Assembly: GCA_014549065.1 (NCBI GenBank)
Contig: JACDOX010000030.1
Coordinates: 1,310,033 to 1,374,032 of the forward strand
Reading direction: 5' to 3'
Source: Cardinalis cardinalis
Taxonomy: Eukaryota; Chordata; Aves; Passeriformes; Cardinalidae
Length of the DNA stretch: 64,000 bases
Position 1 is the stretch's first letter; every line of letters starts with the position of its first letter. Below the pieces are notes generated by a model, which was not told where the DNA came from, did no database searches, and saw only the letters and a list, made by a program, of their open reading frames with translations. Below are positions 52,033 through 64,000 of this stretch, piece after piece. Both the position numbers and the translations under genes were made by a program.

Positions 52033-55000
52033 GTCTGTAATTAAAAGTCTCAAAGGGAGTGACAAAGGTACCTGACTGTTACACTAAGATCCCTACTCCT
52101 ANGCTGGAGATACAGCATTTTAGGTCAAACACAGGAAACACAGTTCAATGTTTAATTACATACCTGGAATCAGAATTGTTTTTATGCTTCTGATTGAAGG
52201 AAAGAAATCCTAGTTCTTTCAATATACATACAGACACAGCAGGCCATGGGATATCTGCTTATATTCATTATTGTGTCTCAAAAGTTCCAGGCAGAACACA
52301 AAATGATGGCATTTCAGAGCACACAAGTACAAATACCAACACAAAGTCATTTTCCATGATCTGTGTATAAATCAATCACTGGAGATCTTTCAAAACCATC
52401 TCAGCAGGCTAACAAGTATATTTAAAATTATTTATTTTCTAACATAGACCTGTTTTTTATAAACAAGAAATTAGCATTGTAAGACAAAATGTAATAAGAA
52501 TCTGTAGTTTTACTCAAAATTAATCAGGCAAGCAAAACAAAAAGTCTTGCAGTTAAAAGTCAGTAGAAAGACTATCAGAAGGACTGAAAAAGTAATTCAC
52601 ATTTCTCAAAGTGTCACTCTCAGATGACAGTCTCCTATTTATCTACAGCTCTTGAGTTTTTAAAGTATTTTTTATCTCACTATGTACATTGCTGAAATGA
52701 TGAAGAGACTGCAAATTTCTGCATTATCTTTTACTCAGTTGAACTGATTAGACTGCAGAGAAGGAAAAGAAATAGACATGAAAAGAAAGACAAAGACAAG
52801 AGATCTGGCTCCGTGTAAACTTGTTTGGGTCCCAGAAAAAATTCCTAGAACAGATGTTAAGACATGGAAAAAGCACAGGCCAGACTTGGGACTTAGGCAT
52901 GTAATTTAACTGCCTCCAGTAACATATTACAGGGAGAAAGCACTGAGACTGACATAACTTGGATTGCCAGCAGGACCAGATGGTTTGCTTAAATCACGAG
53001 CTAATAAACCTTTACACAAAATAAGAGGGAAATGAGTTATGGTTTCATCATAGCCCCATTTTTGTTAAAGCAGTAGGGTGGCTTTAAGGTACTCTTAAAG
53101 ATTATATCCAAGACACTTAACTAAACTCTTGGCTATTCTGAATTAAGAGAACAAACTTCAAATTCCTATAGATATTGGGAAAACTGTTAGGTATAGCTTC
53201 TTTAGAGCTAAAAGNATCAGAGGAAAAGGAGAGAAATCAGTAAACAATAACAAGAAAACTCTTCCTGTCTCTCAGTAAAATTATACTGTAATGTCTGATT
53301 TGTAAGGTAAGGAGAGCCCTGAACCACAGAACAGCAGAAAGCTCTGCCCCACTGACAGCAGAGGGGGGTAAAGCAGGATGGCTCTGTCCCACCACTCAGG
53401 CTGGAGCTCTGGCTTCAATTCAAGCCCCTCTTATTCAGCACCAGTGCACAGGATGCAGTAATTAAGATGTTTCTATCACTTGTACCTGCATCTCAAAGGG
53501 GGTGCCAGACTTGCAGCACCCTTTTGCCAAAGTCAGCTGTGTACAGCATTAGAGGACTGTGGCAGACTGCACAAGGAGAAAGAGTTCTGTCTGCAATAAA
53601 GAGGGGAGTTAGCATTGGAGCTGTGAAAATGGCTGGTGGATTATCNGTTCTCCAGAGAAAGGCAGGGTCTTTTGATCATCTGTAATATACAGCAGTAATT
53701 TTAGGGATGAACTTTGTCTTTCTTTACATTACTGTGTGGCTTTCTTTGTGCCTTTTTTTTTTGGTTATTTGGATTTTGTACATTCAGCAACCCTGATAAA
53801 ATAGGGTCTTGGTGGCTTAACAGAACTGGTGCCACTGTTCCATTCTTACCTTATTAAATGGGAAAAGGAGAGGAGCAAGATAAAGAGAACAAAAGCCCAT
53901 GGTCTGAAAATCTGCAGGATACTGCAGATGAATGCAATTTTTCTTATCATTGTGAAACNGATATATTTAGACAGCTGATGTCTCTTATTTCCATGAGCTG
54001 GTCTCCCAACAAAAACTTCATTATAAAAAGAGCATCTGATAATAAAAAGGAGTTAATGCTCTGTATTGCTCCTTGCTGTCTCCACTGATGGCTCTAGGCA
54101 AGAAGAGCACTAATGAGATTGACCAGACATCACCATGTTCCTCCTGCAGAAGCCACNCAAACATCAACAAAGAAGTCTCTGTCAAGGGTTTTGTTACTTG
54201 AGTATTCAAGTTTTTTTTCACTCACTCTCTCAGAGCACTGAGTTTTTGTATGAAGAGAAATCAGGATTCACAGATGTTTGGAAAAGACAAAACTCCTAAG
54301 CCTTCAGGACTCAGTAAGTCACAGCTGTGTCCTGTTAGGATGTTTGGAGGTAGCTTTGACAGTTGTATCTCCTAAATGTGGGCTATAACCTACACAAATA
54401 AGCAACAGCTTACTGCTGGGACAAGAACTCTTGAGAAGGAAACAATAATTGCCTCTGCTTAACACAAACAAAATATTTGAGTCAGGCCTTGAATAAAAGT
54501 AAGTGAAAACTGAATCTGATTTCTACTGAGGAAAGAAATCTGTTTTAGTCACTGGTATCTGAAGAGTGTAACAAGTTACAACTCTATTTCTACATTTTCC
54601 TCAAGCAAAACCATTATCTAACAAAACATTCTCATGTTTTTTAATCCACATAACCATACCAAAGGAAGCTGTCCTATTTTACTTTACATGGATCTATAGT
54701 CTCAGGAAACTGTGTTCTGTTTATCTTCCAGGGCTAGCAATTCCCAACCCTTGGGAATACAGCAGCAATCANTAGGAACAATAATCTATCTTGAAAAAAC
54801 TTGGATTTTGATCACCTTTTAGAAATCTGTACAGAGGCAGAGGGCCTAGAATGCAGCACATGAAGCAGATCCTGCACATGTTGTGCTCACTTGGCACAAT
54901 TTATCACATCCAAACAAAATTTCTAGATCCATGATTAAATCATGATACTCCAGCCACAAGTCTAAACATGACCATCTTCAAAATAAATTGCCCTTTCTTA

Positions 55001-56413
55001 GGTTACATCTACTGCTGCTAAGGTAGAAGTGAGACTAATTGTCCAAGGATTTCAGCAGCTTTTTATCAGCTTTCTGCAGACCATGCTCATTTCCATTTTG
55101 CTGCATTTTAGACAGTTTCAGGTTAACTAGGATATGTCACTATGGCAGACAGTTTAGACCTAACTGAATAATATTCAAAGTAAATATTTAATGCTGTGCT
55201 ACACAGCACAGCAAAGACTGTCAATTTATATAGCACAGATTGATTTTCCAAAGAGAAAAACTCTGGTATGATGTATTAACTCACTACAAGCAGTGAAAAA
55301 CGTTCTGCTGATTCCATATACAACTTTAACAGTCTTTTCCCAAAAGACATTAAGGATCATGAACATAAATAAATGAAAGCACANGCACTGCCATGTGAAG
55401 GCTGAACATGTGGCAACTGAAGAAGCACAGTCTCATTGGCAAACTCAGCAAAGTTTCCACCTCTACAAACTTNTGGAAGCAGATCTTTAGCATTGTAGTT
55501 AACAGAAAGCAAGTAGCAGAACCTAACTACAATAAACAAAAAGAACTTCCACCATTTGGAGCCAACTGAATTCAGGCTGAAATTCAGCGAAGGGTTTGAA
55601 GGAATCCAATGGGAAANAGCAGTACAGGGAAGTCAGGAAGTTTTTGTGTGAGTAGGATATCCCTCAAATGAGAGGCATCCTCAATTTAACCAATCTCAAG
55701 CTCGTCAGGCTTCTTTGTTTTTCTATATAGGAGAATGCTATGGAATGGAAAACAATTTATCATGGATTTGGAGGAAAAGTCAAGTATGTCAGAAAACATA
55801 TATGAATCTAATGTTCAAGTCTAATGAGCTTTTCTAATGCTCTATATTATTGTATCACACTTGCATTTAAGATCAGAGAGAATGCAACTGGAAAAAGAAG
55901 TTAAAATGAAAAAAGCACAGGACTAGCTTAAACAAATATTAACACAAGTATTTGTGTGGGCACACAATTACAAGCAAGCATTAATGTAACCAGGTCTGCA
56001 AGAACTTGATTTTCTCATGAGCCACAACAAATAAAATGTTGTCTAGAAGTGGGTGCTTAAGAAAATAATGTAACAAGCATAGAGATTTCAAGACAGAGCT
56101 TTGTCTGGGATACCTGACTTGGTAAAAGGCATAACATGAAATCAGTATTTATCTATTAAACAATAAAAAGGGATAAAAATACAGAAAAAAGGATCTTAAA
56201 ATCAGCACTTGCACCAAATTTCTACATAGCATTTTCCATCCGTATTTCTCATTTTAATAAATGAAAAGGTGAGTTATATGGAGAAATGCTCAATGTGTAT
56301 TTTGCACAGAGGTTAATTATGCTTTCAGTGTCCCCAGTTCTCCTGAAAGTCATCAAATTTTGACTACTTTGCAACCTTAAATGAGAGCAACAAATTAAAC
56401 AAAAACAAAGTCA

Positions 56414-56552
56414 TCATCCCTGGAGGAATTTAAAAGACAGGTAGATGTGGTGCTTAGGGACATGGTTTAGTGGTGGGCTTGGCAGNATCANGTTAATGGN
56501 TGGACTCAATGNTCTTAGAGGTCTTTTCCAACCTAAACACTTCCTTGATTCT
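56414..56552 (+). mobile_element. CR1 LINE 3'-end fragment
   Basis: catccctggaggaatttaaa, gacaggtagatgtggtgctt, agggacatggtttagtggtg and cttagaggtcttttccaacc are the 3' landmarks of a CR1 subfamily. The fragment ends ccttgattct. Four Ns fall within 27 bases (56486, 56491, 56500, 56512), the densest cluster outside the gap. Confidence 0.92.
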
Positions 56553-59500
56553 AAAAGATTTAAAANTTTTTTTGTTCCATAATGTTAGAAAAAGATCTCT
56601 GCCTCAAAGTTGTTAGGCATGATTTCCTATTCATTTCTCTCTCTATTCATTTTTCCCATCTGCAGATNAAAAAAACCCTCCCAAGCCCCCAGCTCAGCAC
56701 AGCTGAACACAACTAAGACAGAAAAAATTCCACTCTTCCACCTCTTAAAAGGTACATTACTGAATGCAGAGGGAATTACACACCAAATTACCTCTCCCTT
56801 GCAGGGAGGGTGACTCAGTACAAATCTGTGTATTTTTAAAGGAAAAGGTTATGTAATCCATTTAAATATCCAGGGAAAAGAAGTAACATTAGGGAGATGC
56901 AGTGCTCCTAAAAATTACTGCAAACATATTCACTGACAGGGCCCAGTGAACTTCACTTTACCCAAAATGCTTTCTTCAACCAAAGCAGAACAATCAGACA
57001 AAGGAATAAAGTAAATCTCTTGGAAAACAATGGTAAGATTATACTTGGGGCTGAAACTGACTTAAAAAGCTCTTAAAATTTTTATCAGTAAAACAAAGTA
57101 AAATATAAATCTTTACTTGATATGAACTAAGTACTCAAATTACTTTGCACGTGTACATATAAACACACACTCAAAAGCCAAAATGATTTTGGCAGACTTT
57201 TACAGAAAAGAGCTTTTCAGCAGATATTCAAGGGAAGTTCAGCCAAAGAAATGCAAACTCCCAAGCAAAATCTTTTAAAAAATCTCCAGCACCTTCACCC
57301 CCAAGCCATACCTTGGATTACTGCCTTGATCCCCTATCTCTAAGTTTATCTAATTTCTCACTAGGAGATACAGAAGAGTTAAAAAGCATTAAAAAGCATT
57401 AAAAGCAAGCTGTCCAGCATGTATTACAGAGCAGTCAGAACTCTGACATTTCTGTGGTGCTCAGAAAACATCTACAAATAACTGGTTCCTGAGAAATTCT
57501 ACTTTATATTTTTCATTTACAGGGACCTGCAGAAAGTAACTTAGCGTGTCAGAATTTGTGCTGTGAAATAATTCCAATTATTTCTCAACATATGTGAGAA
57601 AATATTTCAGATCTATTTCAGTAACAAAATGCTCAGCAAAAAAGAAATGTTTTAATTTACCTTGAATTTTTAGAAGGTATTTGATAGGATAGCATCCAAT
57701 GTATGATGAATCTGTTGTAAACGTAGCTTCTATTCTATTCTTACAATGAATTATAGTCTGAATAATTTGCTAGAAAGTTAAAAGTAGAATGGTGTTCTGA
57801 CAGAAGTGCAAATGACAGATACAATTCAAAACTTGGAGTGAATTTCAGCACAGTAACTTACAGATAAGACAAAAAGCTCTTGGAGGCTCTACCCTACATT
57901 CAAACCCTTGGAGACCTTGTATTTACAGTAGGGAAATGGGAGACAACTGTGAAGAAGGTTCTGGTTGAGTTATTAACCTATTTAATCTTTATTTTTTCCT
58001 TTACAAACAGATAACAACTTTGAAGTAGGCATATGTGATNCAGAATTTCAGGAGCCTTGTTATCAACGTATTTTACATGTAATGTGCACCTGAAATAATA
58101 TTAAATCCTGCTGGAATAATTTTATAGAGACAGTGGGAGAAAGTAATGANTGTAAGAATATACATGTAATCAATACATAACTTTTACAATATACAATCTT
58201 TTATATTTCCCATAAAAAAGGAAAATAGAAAAATCTGCCCTATGTAGGATAAAAAGACACAGTGTATGAATAGAGATACAGCTATTCATAGGTTGACATA
58301 CTTATTCTCATTTAAAGTGTCCCACTGTAAAATATACCTTCAAAAAAAGTTGATGGAAGGTGTCAAGATCAGACTGCCAACTTAAAAATTTCAGTTTAAG
58401 TAGCTACTTAAGGAAGGAAGGAAAGATGAGGTAATGGCCATTATTTTATGTGCTTATTTGCCATTACATTTTAGGGTAAGGAGTTAAACGTTAGCTGATA
58501 CTATACAGAGAGTGCATTTAAGCAGGAGTTGATATTCATGAGAGAATAGAGCTGCATNACTATCAGCAGGAATGTTATTTAAATATCTAAAATCTTCTGC
58601 TTTTCAAATTTGAAGGAAATAAAATAAGCTAGAGAAATGCATGTTGTGGCCAGGCAGTGCACCATCTCACCCAAAGAAACAGGAGCCCATTGCAAAGGCT
58701 GCAATAANTTTCTGGTAAAAATATTTTNAGNAATAATACTAAGCACCTCCTGCCTTCACTTCTCAGTCTTGCCCACACAGGTCAACACCTCCCATGATGT
58801 NCCTCAAGATGTGCATGGGGATTCACAAACCAGGGCAGTGAAGTGTTTCACATGAACAAATCCCATCAAAGAATAAGACAGATGTCACCACGAACTGCTC
58901 CAGGTCTGCTCCATTTCACAACACAGAACAATCTCAGCTGGGGAAACAGCTGGCATGTGCACTCAAATTGGGGATGAAAGTGAGCAAGGAAAAGGAGAGC
59001 ATGAAGTATCTTAGGTCAGAAAACATTTGTGAACTTCAATAAGGAAGGCTAAAAATGCCAGTAATCCTACTACTGTGCTGCTTGAGACAAGAACCTGTCA
59101 CTAATTACTGATCAACACTGAGTCACAGAACTTCAACTTGTGTTTCACTTTACTTCACAAAAGGTTCCCACTCTTTCATGATGATCAAAGCACATTTCCA
59201 GCACTGTCCTGGGAATGGTGCTGATCAGGACTCAATTCCTACAAAGGATAACCTGCTGCTTCCTGCTGCAGGAGAAGGGATGGTAAGATGCACCAGGACT
59301 CCGAAAGGGTTTGTGAACAAGACAGGGCCTCTTTTCAAATAAAACCTCCAACAGTTTTTCTTAGGGAGCAAAACTACTGCTGTATTTCTGAGCAGAGAAA
59401 AACTTCTATGCAATTCTATTTTTCTCTCCTGAGGAATACAACAGCTTTTCTAAAATAAACTCAGACTTGGTTAATGCAGAAATAGTGTCTGAATCTACAT

Positions 59501-62290
59501 TTACCATGTCTAATAAAAAAACCTTTATGATTGAAGTGCTTATCTAAGAAATCCTACCTTCAGCCTTATGGGAGTACTGAGGAAGAAGTCTCCATACACC
59601 TTCTGACTTTCCACACCAAGGGCTGAACTGCTGGGCCCAGCCACAGTACTAAATAAACAACTCCACAGCTGTGAGGAACTCACAATGGTATCTACATAGA
59701 GGATTCAGCAGGTGCACCATCAAAACCAGGTGACTATTATTAAAAAGAAAGGCTTGAAGAACTTTCAAGCCTTCCCATCTATGCAAGACTGTCTCATCTG
59801 CTCTCTGTATGGCAGGGTTCCAGCTATACNTATCAGTGGGGATAATAAAACTCTGCCCAATTCAATGGGGGCATTGCTCCCAGCAGCAAATGCCTGATTT
59901 TACTTTTGAGAAAGATGAAAGAAAGACCAGGTCTAAAACTGTGAAATAAACAGAAAGTTTTTAGTCAGCAGGAGATGTCTTGCATACACAGACTGTGCAT
60001 TAACACAGTTACCCACTGNCACAGTTGATAAACACTGACAGGATATTTTCAAACACTGGGTTAAAAAGAGCAACATTTTAGGATATATGAGAACCATGAA
60101 ATCCAGGGTGGCTTTGTGGACACTGTAATTCAAATCTGAAGCCTATAAAATAGCACAACACCACACANCATGAGATGATGGAGGGCAGGATTACACAAGA
60201 CAAGGCCACAGTAACAACACTAAATACTGGGGCAGAGGCACACACAGGTGAGATGTCCTCATACCTTGAACCACCTAAAGCCAAAATGGTTGACCTCATG
60301 CACTGATTCATTAAAAAGCTTCAGACAGGCAGTGAAGTGGCAGAATGGTAGAAAACAAGATAAACAAGAGAGGAAAGAAAAAGCATGCAATTAAAAGCAA
60401 ATTACAGGCAGTTTGAACAACATCAACATTTTAAAAATCACACACAGCACTCACACTTGGTTTAAGAATATATTAACCTATTATATGGTTCGTGAAAGTC
60501 AATGAATTTGCCACTGATAGTATATGGAACATGGAGTCTTGCATTTTAAAACTCTAATATTACCTGTGTTTGTCAGGTCTCTCAGTGCTGACTAGAACAA
60601 GAGTCTGCAGATCCTTTTCCACTGTGCTGATTTGTTGCTCATATTTTAAAAACCATAACTGGTCTGAGGTGGCAGTTTAGTTCTGTTGCAGTAAGCCACT
60701 GCTGTCATAGGTGTCAACTTTTTTTTCTTCCAATACTGCTGCTCTCCTTTCATTCTCCTTTCTCCTCCTCACTTCTGCATGCACTGCTACATCCAAATAA
60801 TTTTCCTTTTAATGCTGTTACCCACAAATCTTACTTGTCTTGGCTCTCTTCCTCTCTCTCAATCTTTCTCTTGACCCTGGTGGTTTATTNATCTTCTGGC
60901 TGTGCATTTCCCTGCCTTGCCTCATTTTAAAATGTTACACCCAATTCCAACATTTTATTTCCATATAAATATGTATATAATATATTTTTGCTATAATTTA
61001 TTTTTATATTCTTTGATCACCAGCTTCTAGGTGGTCAAATAATATAAAAATTGTCACTTTGTCTTGTAACTAATTAATTAAAACATTATAACATCCTAGG
61101 CANCAAATTGCATACCAGTTTGATTACTTTTGTGCCTCATCATAGGACCCAATGCTTTGAGAGATATATTTTCCTTTCAAGGAGATCTAATCTTCAAAGN
61201 GGCATTCACTACCCAGTTAACATTTCCATTTCATGCAATTATTTAAAGGCTACAAGAAGTTTGGAAAGAATGCATTCTTGAAAGTGAGTTCCATCCTACT
61301 GTCTACAATCCTAAAATACAGCAACCAGAATTATCTTCAATACATCTATCAGCAAACAGCTGAGCTTGACTCTAGCTCATAGAGAAACAATTGCTATCTT
61401 CAGGAAAACTTGGATTTCTACTTATTTTTCATTAANACCTGTGATACAAGAACACACGATAAGAAAAACCTCTTAAANTGTTTTAAAGTGCACTTGATCA
61501 AAAATGTTGTTAAGTAAATAACAAAGACAAGGAGATTCCTCCATTGAAANGCAACTGACCAAAGGCTCCTGTTTGCTAATTACTGGCCTAAGGAACAGTG
61601 AAAAACNCACAAAAAATTAAGAGTGCTCACAAAATTAAGAGTGCCAGTTTCAGCTACTGCTTCACAAGCTTTATCAAAACCTCATGGATTTATTCATAAC
61701 TTAGGGTATGGTTTCTTGATGATTACTTACCTGAGCTAAAATCAGGCATGTCCATGATTCTTCAGAGTTATCAGTGGCACAAAATCAATTAATGCATGAA
61801 AGTTTCTACTTGTGGCTTCAGTACACAAGTGTGTATTTTCTGTGTGCATGCTTGGCTCAAGCCAAGGGATTTGTCTTTTTAACCAGTTGTTTTGCAAGAG
61901 CAAGGAGACTATGATCCATAAACACAACCAGGCTAATAAAAAACATTGTCTTTCAAATAAATTCAATGAACAAGAAAGTAAATCTAAGTATACCTTACAC
62001 ACAGGAAGGCAGCTTTGACAGGGAAGAGAGATCAGAAGAGTTACTACTTAAACCAATATTTCAAAAGCTCAGGATANCTTAGATTTTGATTTTAATTTCA
62101 AGAAAATCTTACCTATGAAATACAACTTATTATGAAGGCTTTGCAGATTTTTTGAGCTTTGTTACCTAACAGTGGGACAGACATAGAGGATCAAAGAAAG
62201 CCAGCTGTGTTTCAGGCAGGAAAGCAGGGAAATGAGTACTTCACTGTCTGGTTACTTCCCTAGGAGGGCTACCAGTGACTTTACAAGATT

Positions 62291-62299
62291 GCAGACCTG
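62291..62299 (-). promoter_or_regulatory. ERC1: atypical 5' splice site of the first ERC1 exon
   Basis: The donor reads CAG then gtctgc. The exonic CAG and the +5 G are retained, but +3 is C and +4 is T instead of the usual purine and A. This should be weaker than the gtaagt of the next exon. Because the exon is phase-symmetric, a weak donor would permit in-frame skipping of 44 residues. That is inference only. Confidence 0.6.
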
Positions 62300-62428
62300 T
62301 TTCTCAGCATTGATCCTGGCTGACTCCTCTTGTGCTAGCACCATTTCTCGCTCTGCAGTTATCTGAACACTTTCTCTGAGTGCCTCTTCCAACTCTTCAA
62401 TCCGATCATCCTTTTTACGCAGATTGTC
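62297..62428 (-). CDS. ERC1: ERC1 (ELKS/CAST) internal coding exon, first of three in the window
   Basis: This 132-nt exon encodes 44 residues, beginning DNLRKKDDRIEELEEALRES and ending EESARINAEKQ. The product is a segment of ERC1, a large coiled-coil scaffold of the presynaptic active zone and cell cortex; the family is known to bind RIM, liprin-alpha, Bassoon/Piccolo, LL5-beta and Rab6, and ERC1 has also been linked to IKK/NF-kB signalling. On the minus strand a pyrimidine-rich tract (tcgtctcccgtcattttcc) runs into AG just before GAC, and the exon ends CAG followed by gtctgc. Both ends are phase 0, so the exon is symmetric. The residues show hydrophobic a/d spacing (Ile10, Leu13, Leu17) in a Lys/Glu-rich helix with no Pro or Gly, as expected for coiled coil. 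It joins in frame to the exon at 46510-46670. ERC1 is preferred over ERC2 from remembered family sequence; from memory the mammalian protein has Thr where this has Ile in SARINAEKQ. Start and stop codons lie outside the window. Confidence 0.9.
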
Positions 62429-64000
62429 CTGGAAAATGACGGGAGACGAGGTGAAGACCNCTTGTTTGGAAGTACAGCCTTTTAACCAACCAAGTTTTTA
62501 AGCCAACCAAAATGTGTTTCTCCCTCCCAAGGTGCAATTTGCAGGCACATAATCTTCACACAAAGGAAAGAATGATGAAGGGATGCAGGAGTAAGAGGAA
62601 GATCGAAGCAAAGAGAAGGAGAAAGGCAGCAAAGCAGGACATCAAAGCACGAGTGCTTCTCTGGTGTGGCTGAACCACAGTCCTGTCAGATTACACAGCA
62701 CAGAGAAGCAAGGATTGTTGGAAAAAAGGATTAGTAAGCAGCTCTGGAGAAGCAGAGAAGCCAGAAGTGGCAGGAAAGTAGCAGGCATTCAGAATTGCCC
62801 NTTGGCTCACACGTTCAGCAGCAGGAGTGGTGAGAAGGGAAACAGAGCACTGCACTTTGGAATTTGCATTTCCAGGTTAAGAGGGAGAAAAGCAAACANT
62901 GACCCAACAGAGTCCTCCACTGTTCAGTTAAGTCTTAAAGGAAGTTTTATACCCTGCTAGGAAATATGAAGGATTCATCTGGGCTGTCTGAATCTCAGAC
63001 ATTCAAGTATTAAGACTCCCTAAAAANTTATTCTTTGATTAAGAGCATCTTCATAGCTGTGAGTTCAGATGTGCCTCATATGTTCAGACCACTGAAGAAA
63101 ACTTCCTGCTCCTCAAAAAATATGTTTTATTGGTTTCTACAAGCAGCATAATTTAATACATAAATATATATATATATATATATATACACAAAATAATGGT
63201 ATCGTTATTTCTAAAGGAGGCTCTCCTAACTTTAATCTTGCAAGGAAAATAAATGTGTCTCTCCTCCTTCTACAGAAGCAGCTTCAGAGAATGCTTCAAA
63301 GCAGGCTGTGCATACATGAATGCCCTGGACCATGGCTGCTTAACCANAGCCACCACAAGGGAGCAGCTGGATGGAAGATTTCTGCATTTCTTGTCNTGCA
63401 GATTGGTTTAGACCATAGGCTTCCAATGAGATATTAATGNACACTGAAGTTAATATAAGGCTTTTTAGTCATCTCAGTAGCAATGGAAGAATCAAAAATG
63501 CTTTTATTTGTTGGCATTTTCCTCTTTGTCAGATGTTCCCCTTTGCCTTCTGTCCTTTTGTATTTAGGATTGTAATTTTCCACTTACACNGAAAGTTTTG
63601 TACCATATAAAGAANAAGGAAAAAGAAGACTGACTTGGAAAAAAATGTTCTTGCAACCTTCAATGAACAAATCAANAAATAATGAAAAAATTACTCATTG
63701 GAGTTTAACAAATGAATCTGACTTATTCCTTGATTGCTGCTTTCTAGGACCATATGCCCAAAGACAGTTGTATGAAAACCTTCTGACAGTCTCAAAACTG
63801 CCATTTTCAATGAGAGTGTTCAAGCAGAGATGCAAAGCTTTGTACCAGACTAGTGCAGGACATGTGGTACCAGTGCCCTGGTAAAGAGCAAAGCTGGTGC
63901 TCAGCACCAGCACAGGCAGCAGGAGTTGTTAGGTTTGCAAGCAGAGCAGCNTTCTGCTGATGGTTACATTGCAAGATGGATTCAGAGGACAAGTAATTGC
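62429..64000 (-). other. ERC1: ERC1 intron upstream of the first exon (partial)
   Basis: This sequence lies 5' of the exon at 62297-62428 in transcript order. Next to the exon it carries the pyrimidine-rich acceptor tract. It contains a TA microsatellite (63164-63186) and several short open frames such as 62664-62960 plus, none of which shows a recognisable family. The upstream exon is beyond the window. Confidence 0.8.
63164..63186. repeat. TA dinucleotide microsatellite
   Basis: About eleven uninterrupted AT repeats are followed by cacacaaaat. Confidence 0.95.

Larger units (their letters stand above)
46671..62296 (-). other. ERC1: ERC1 intron (about 15.6 kb) between first and second exons
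   Basis: The intron runs on the minus strand from gtctgc at 62296 to ttacag at 46671. Flanking codons join in phase 0 (NAEKQ-VEELM), a continuous ERC family sequence, so no constitutive exon is missing. Contents listed separately are a solo LTR, a hairpin, an assembly gap and two minus/plus CR1 fragments. Outside these (47934-49340, 49411-51072, 52033-56413, 56553-62296) I see only AT-rich unique sequence. A pyrimidine-rich stretch occurs around 60720-60880 and very AT-rich sequence around 60955-61100. Confidence 0.85.

Noticed and set aside
3217..62428. Assignment to ERC2 (CAST) instead of ERC1
   Set aside because: SMKAKLSSTQQ, LRAERRKHLEEV and SSSKKKTQ-EVAALKREKDR fit remembered ERC1 better than ERC2; a formal alignment would settle it.
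1..64000. CRISPR arrays, operons or phage modules
   Set aside because: There is no regular spacer-repeat array and no dense coding. Spliced exons, CR1 elements and LTRs show animal nuclear DNA.
1..64000. tRNA, rRNA or snRNA genes
   Set aside because: A by-eye scan found no convincing tRNA B box in context or snRNA start; a covariance-model scan would be decisive.

Overview
The window is vertebrate, most likely bird (probably songbird), nuclear DNA lying almost entirely inside introns of one gene on the minus strand. Three short exons with proper splice signals and matching reading phases encode consecutive pieces of a coiled-coil protein that I recognise as ERC1 (ELKS/CAST family, active-zone and cell-cortex scaffold). 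In transcript order they lie at 62297-62428, 46510-46670 and 3217-3361. Together they give 438 nt, or 146 codons, with no missing residues at the joins. No other protein-coding gene, structural RNA gene, CRISPR array or bacterial-style operon is supported. The avian assignment comes from five CR1 LINE 3' fragments and two solo LTRs of a type I associate with passerine genomes. The species cannot be named.

Layout by plus coordinate: 1-3216 is intron downstream of the third exon. 3217-3361 is the third exon. 3362-46509 is a 43 kb intron. It holds a solo LTR at 5104-5642 with a large TTATA microsatellite inside it, a 43-bp-period minisatellite (about 14281-14571), CR1 fragments (16747-17028, 26428-26598, 41419-41592), an older repeat apparently interrupted by one of these CR1 pieces (about 25905-26945), a perfect 45-bp tandem duplication (27703-27792) and several weak MIR-like relics. 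46510-46670 is the second exon. 46671-62296 is a 15.6 kb intron with a second solo LTR (47500-47927), a compact hairpin (49350-49400), an assembly gap (51073-51177) and two CR1 fragments (51506-52032, 56414-56552). 62297-62428 is the first exon. 62429-64000 is upstream intron with a TA microsatellite.

The exons share one product, a long parallel coiled coil rich in Lys, Glu, Leu and Gln. The first exon is symmetric (phase 0/0). The second and third are frame-coupled (phase 2 junction) and would stay in frame only if both were kept or both skipped. Single N bases are scattered through the sequence, some clustered in repeats, which suggests masked ambiguous calls. I found no convincing undescribed biological system. 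The best points for a second look are the two LTRs with exact 6-bp target-site duplications, the microsatellite grown inside one LTR, the 49.35 kb hairpin, the minisatellite and the unusual splice donor of the first exon.
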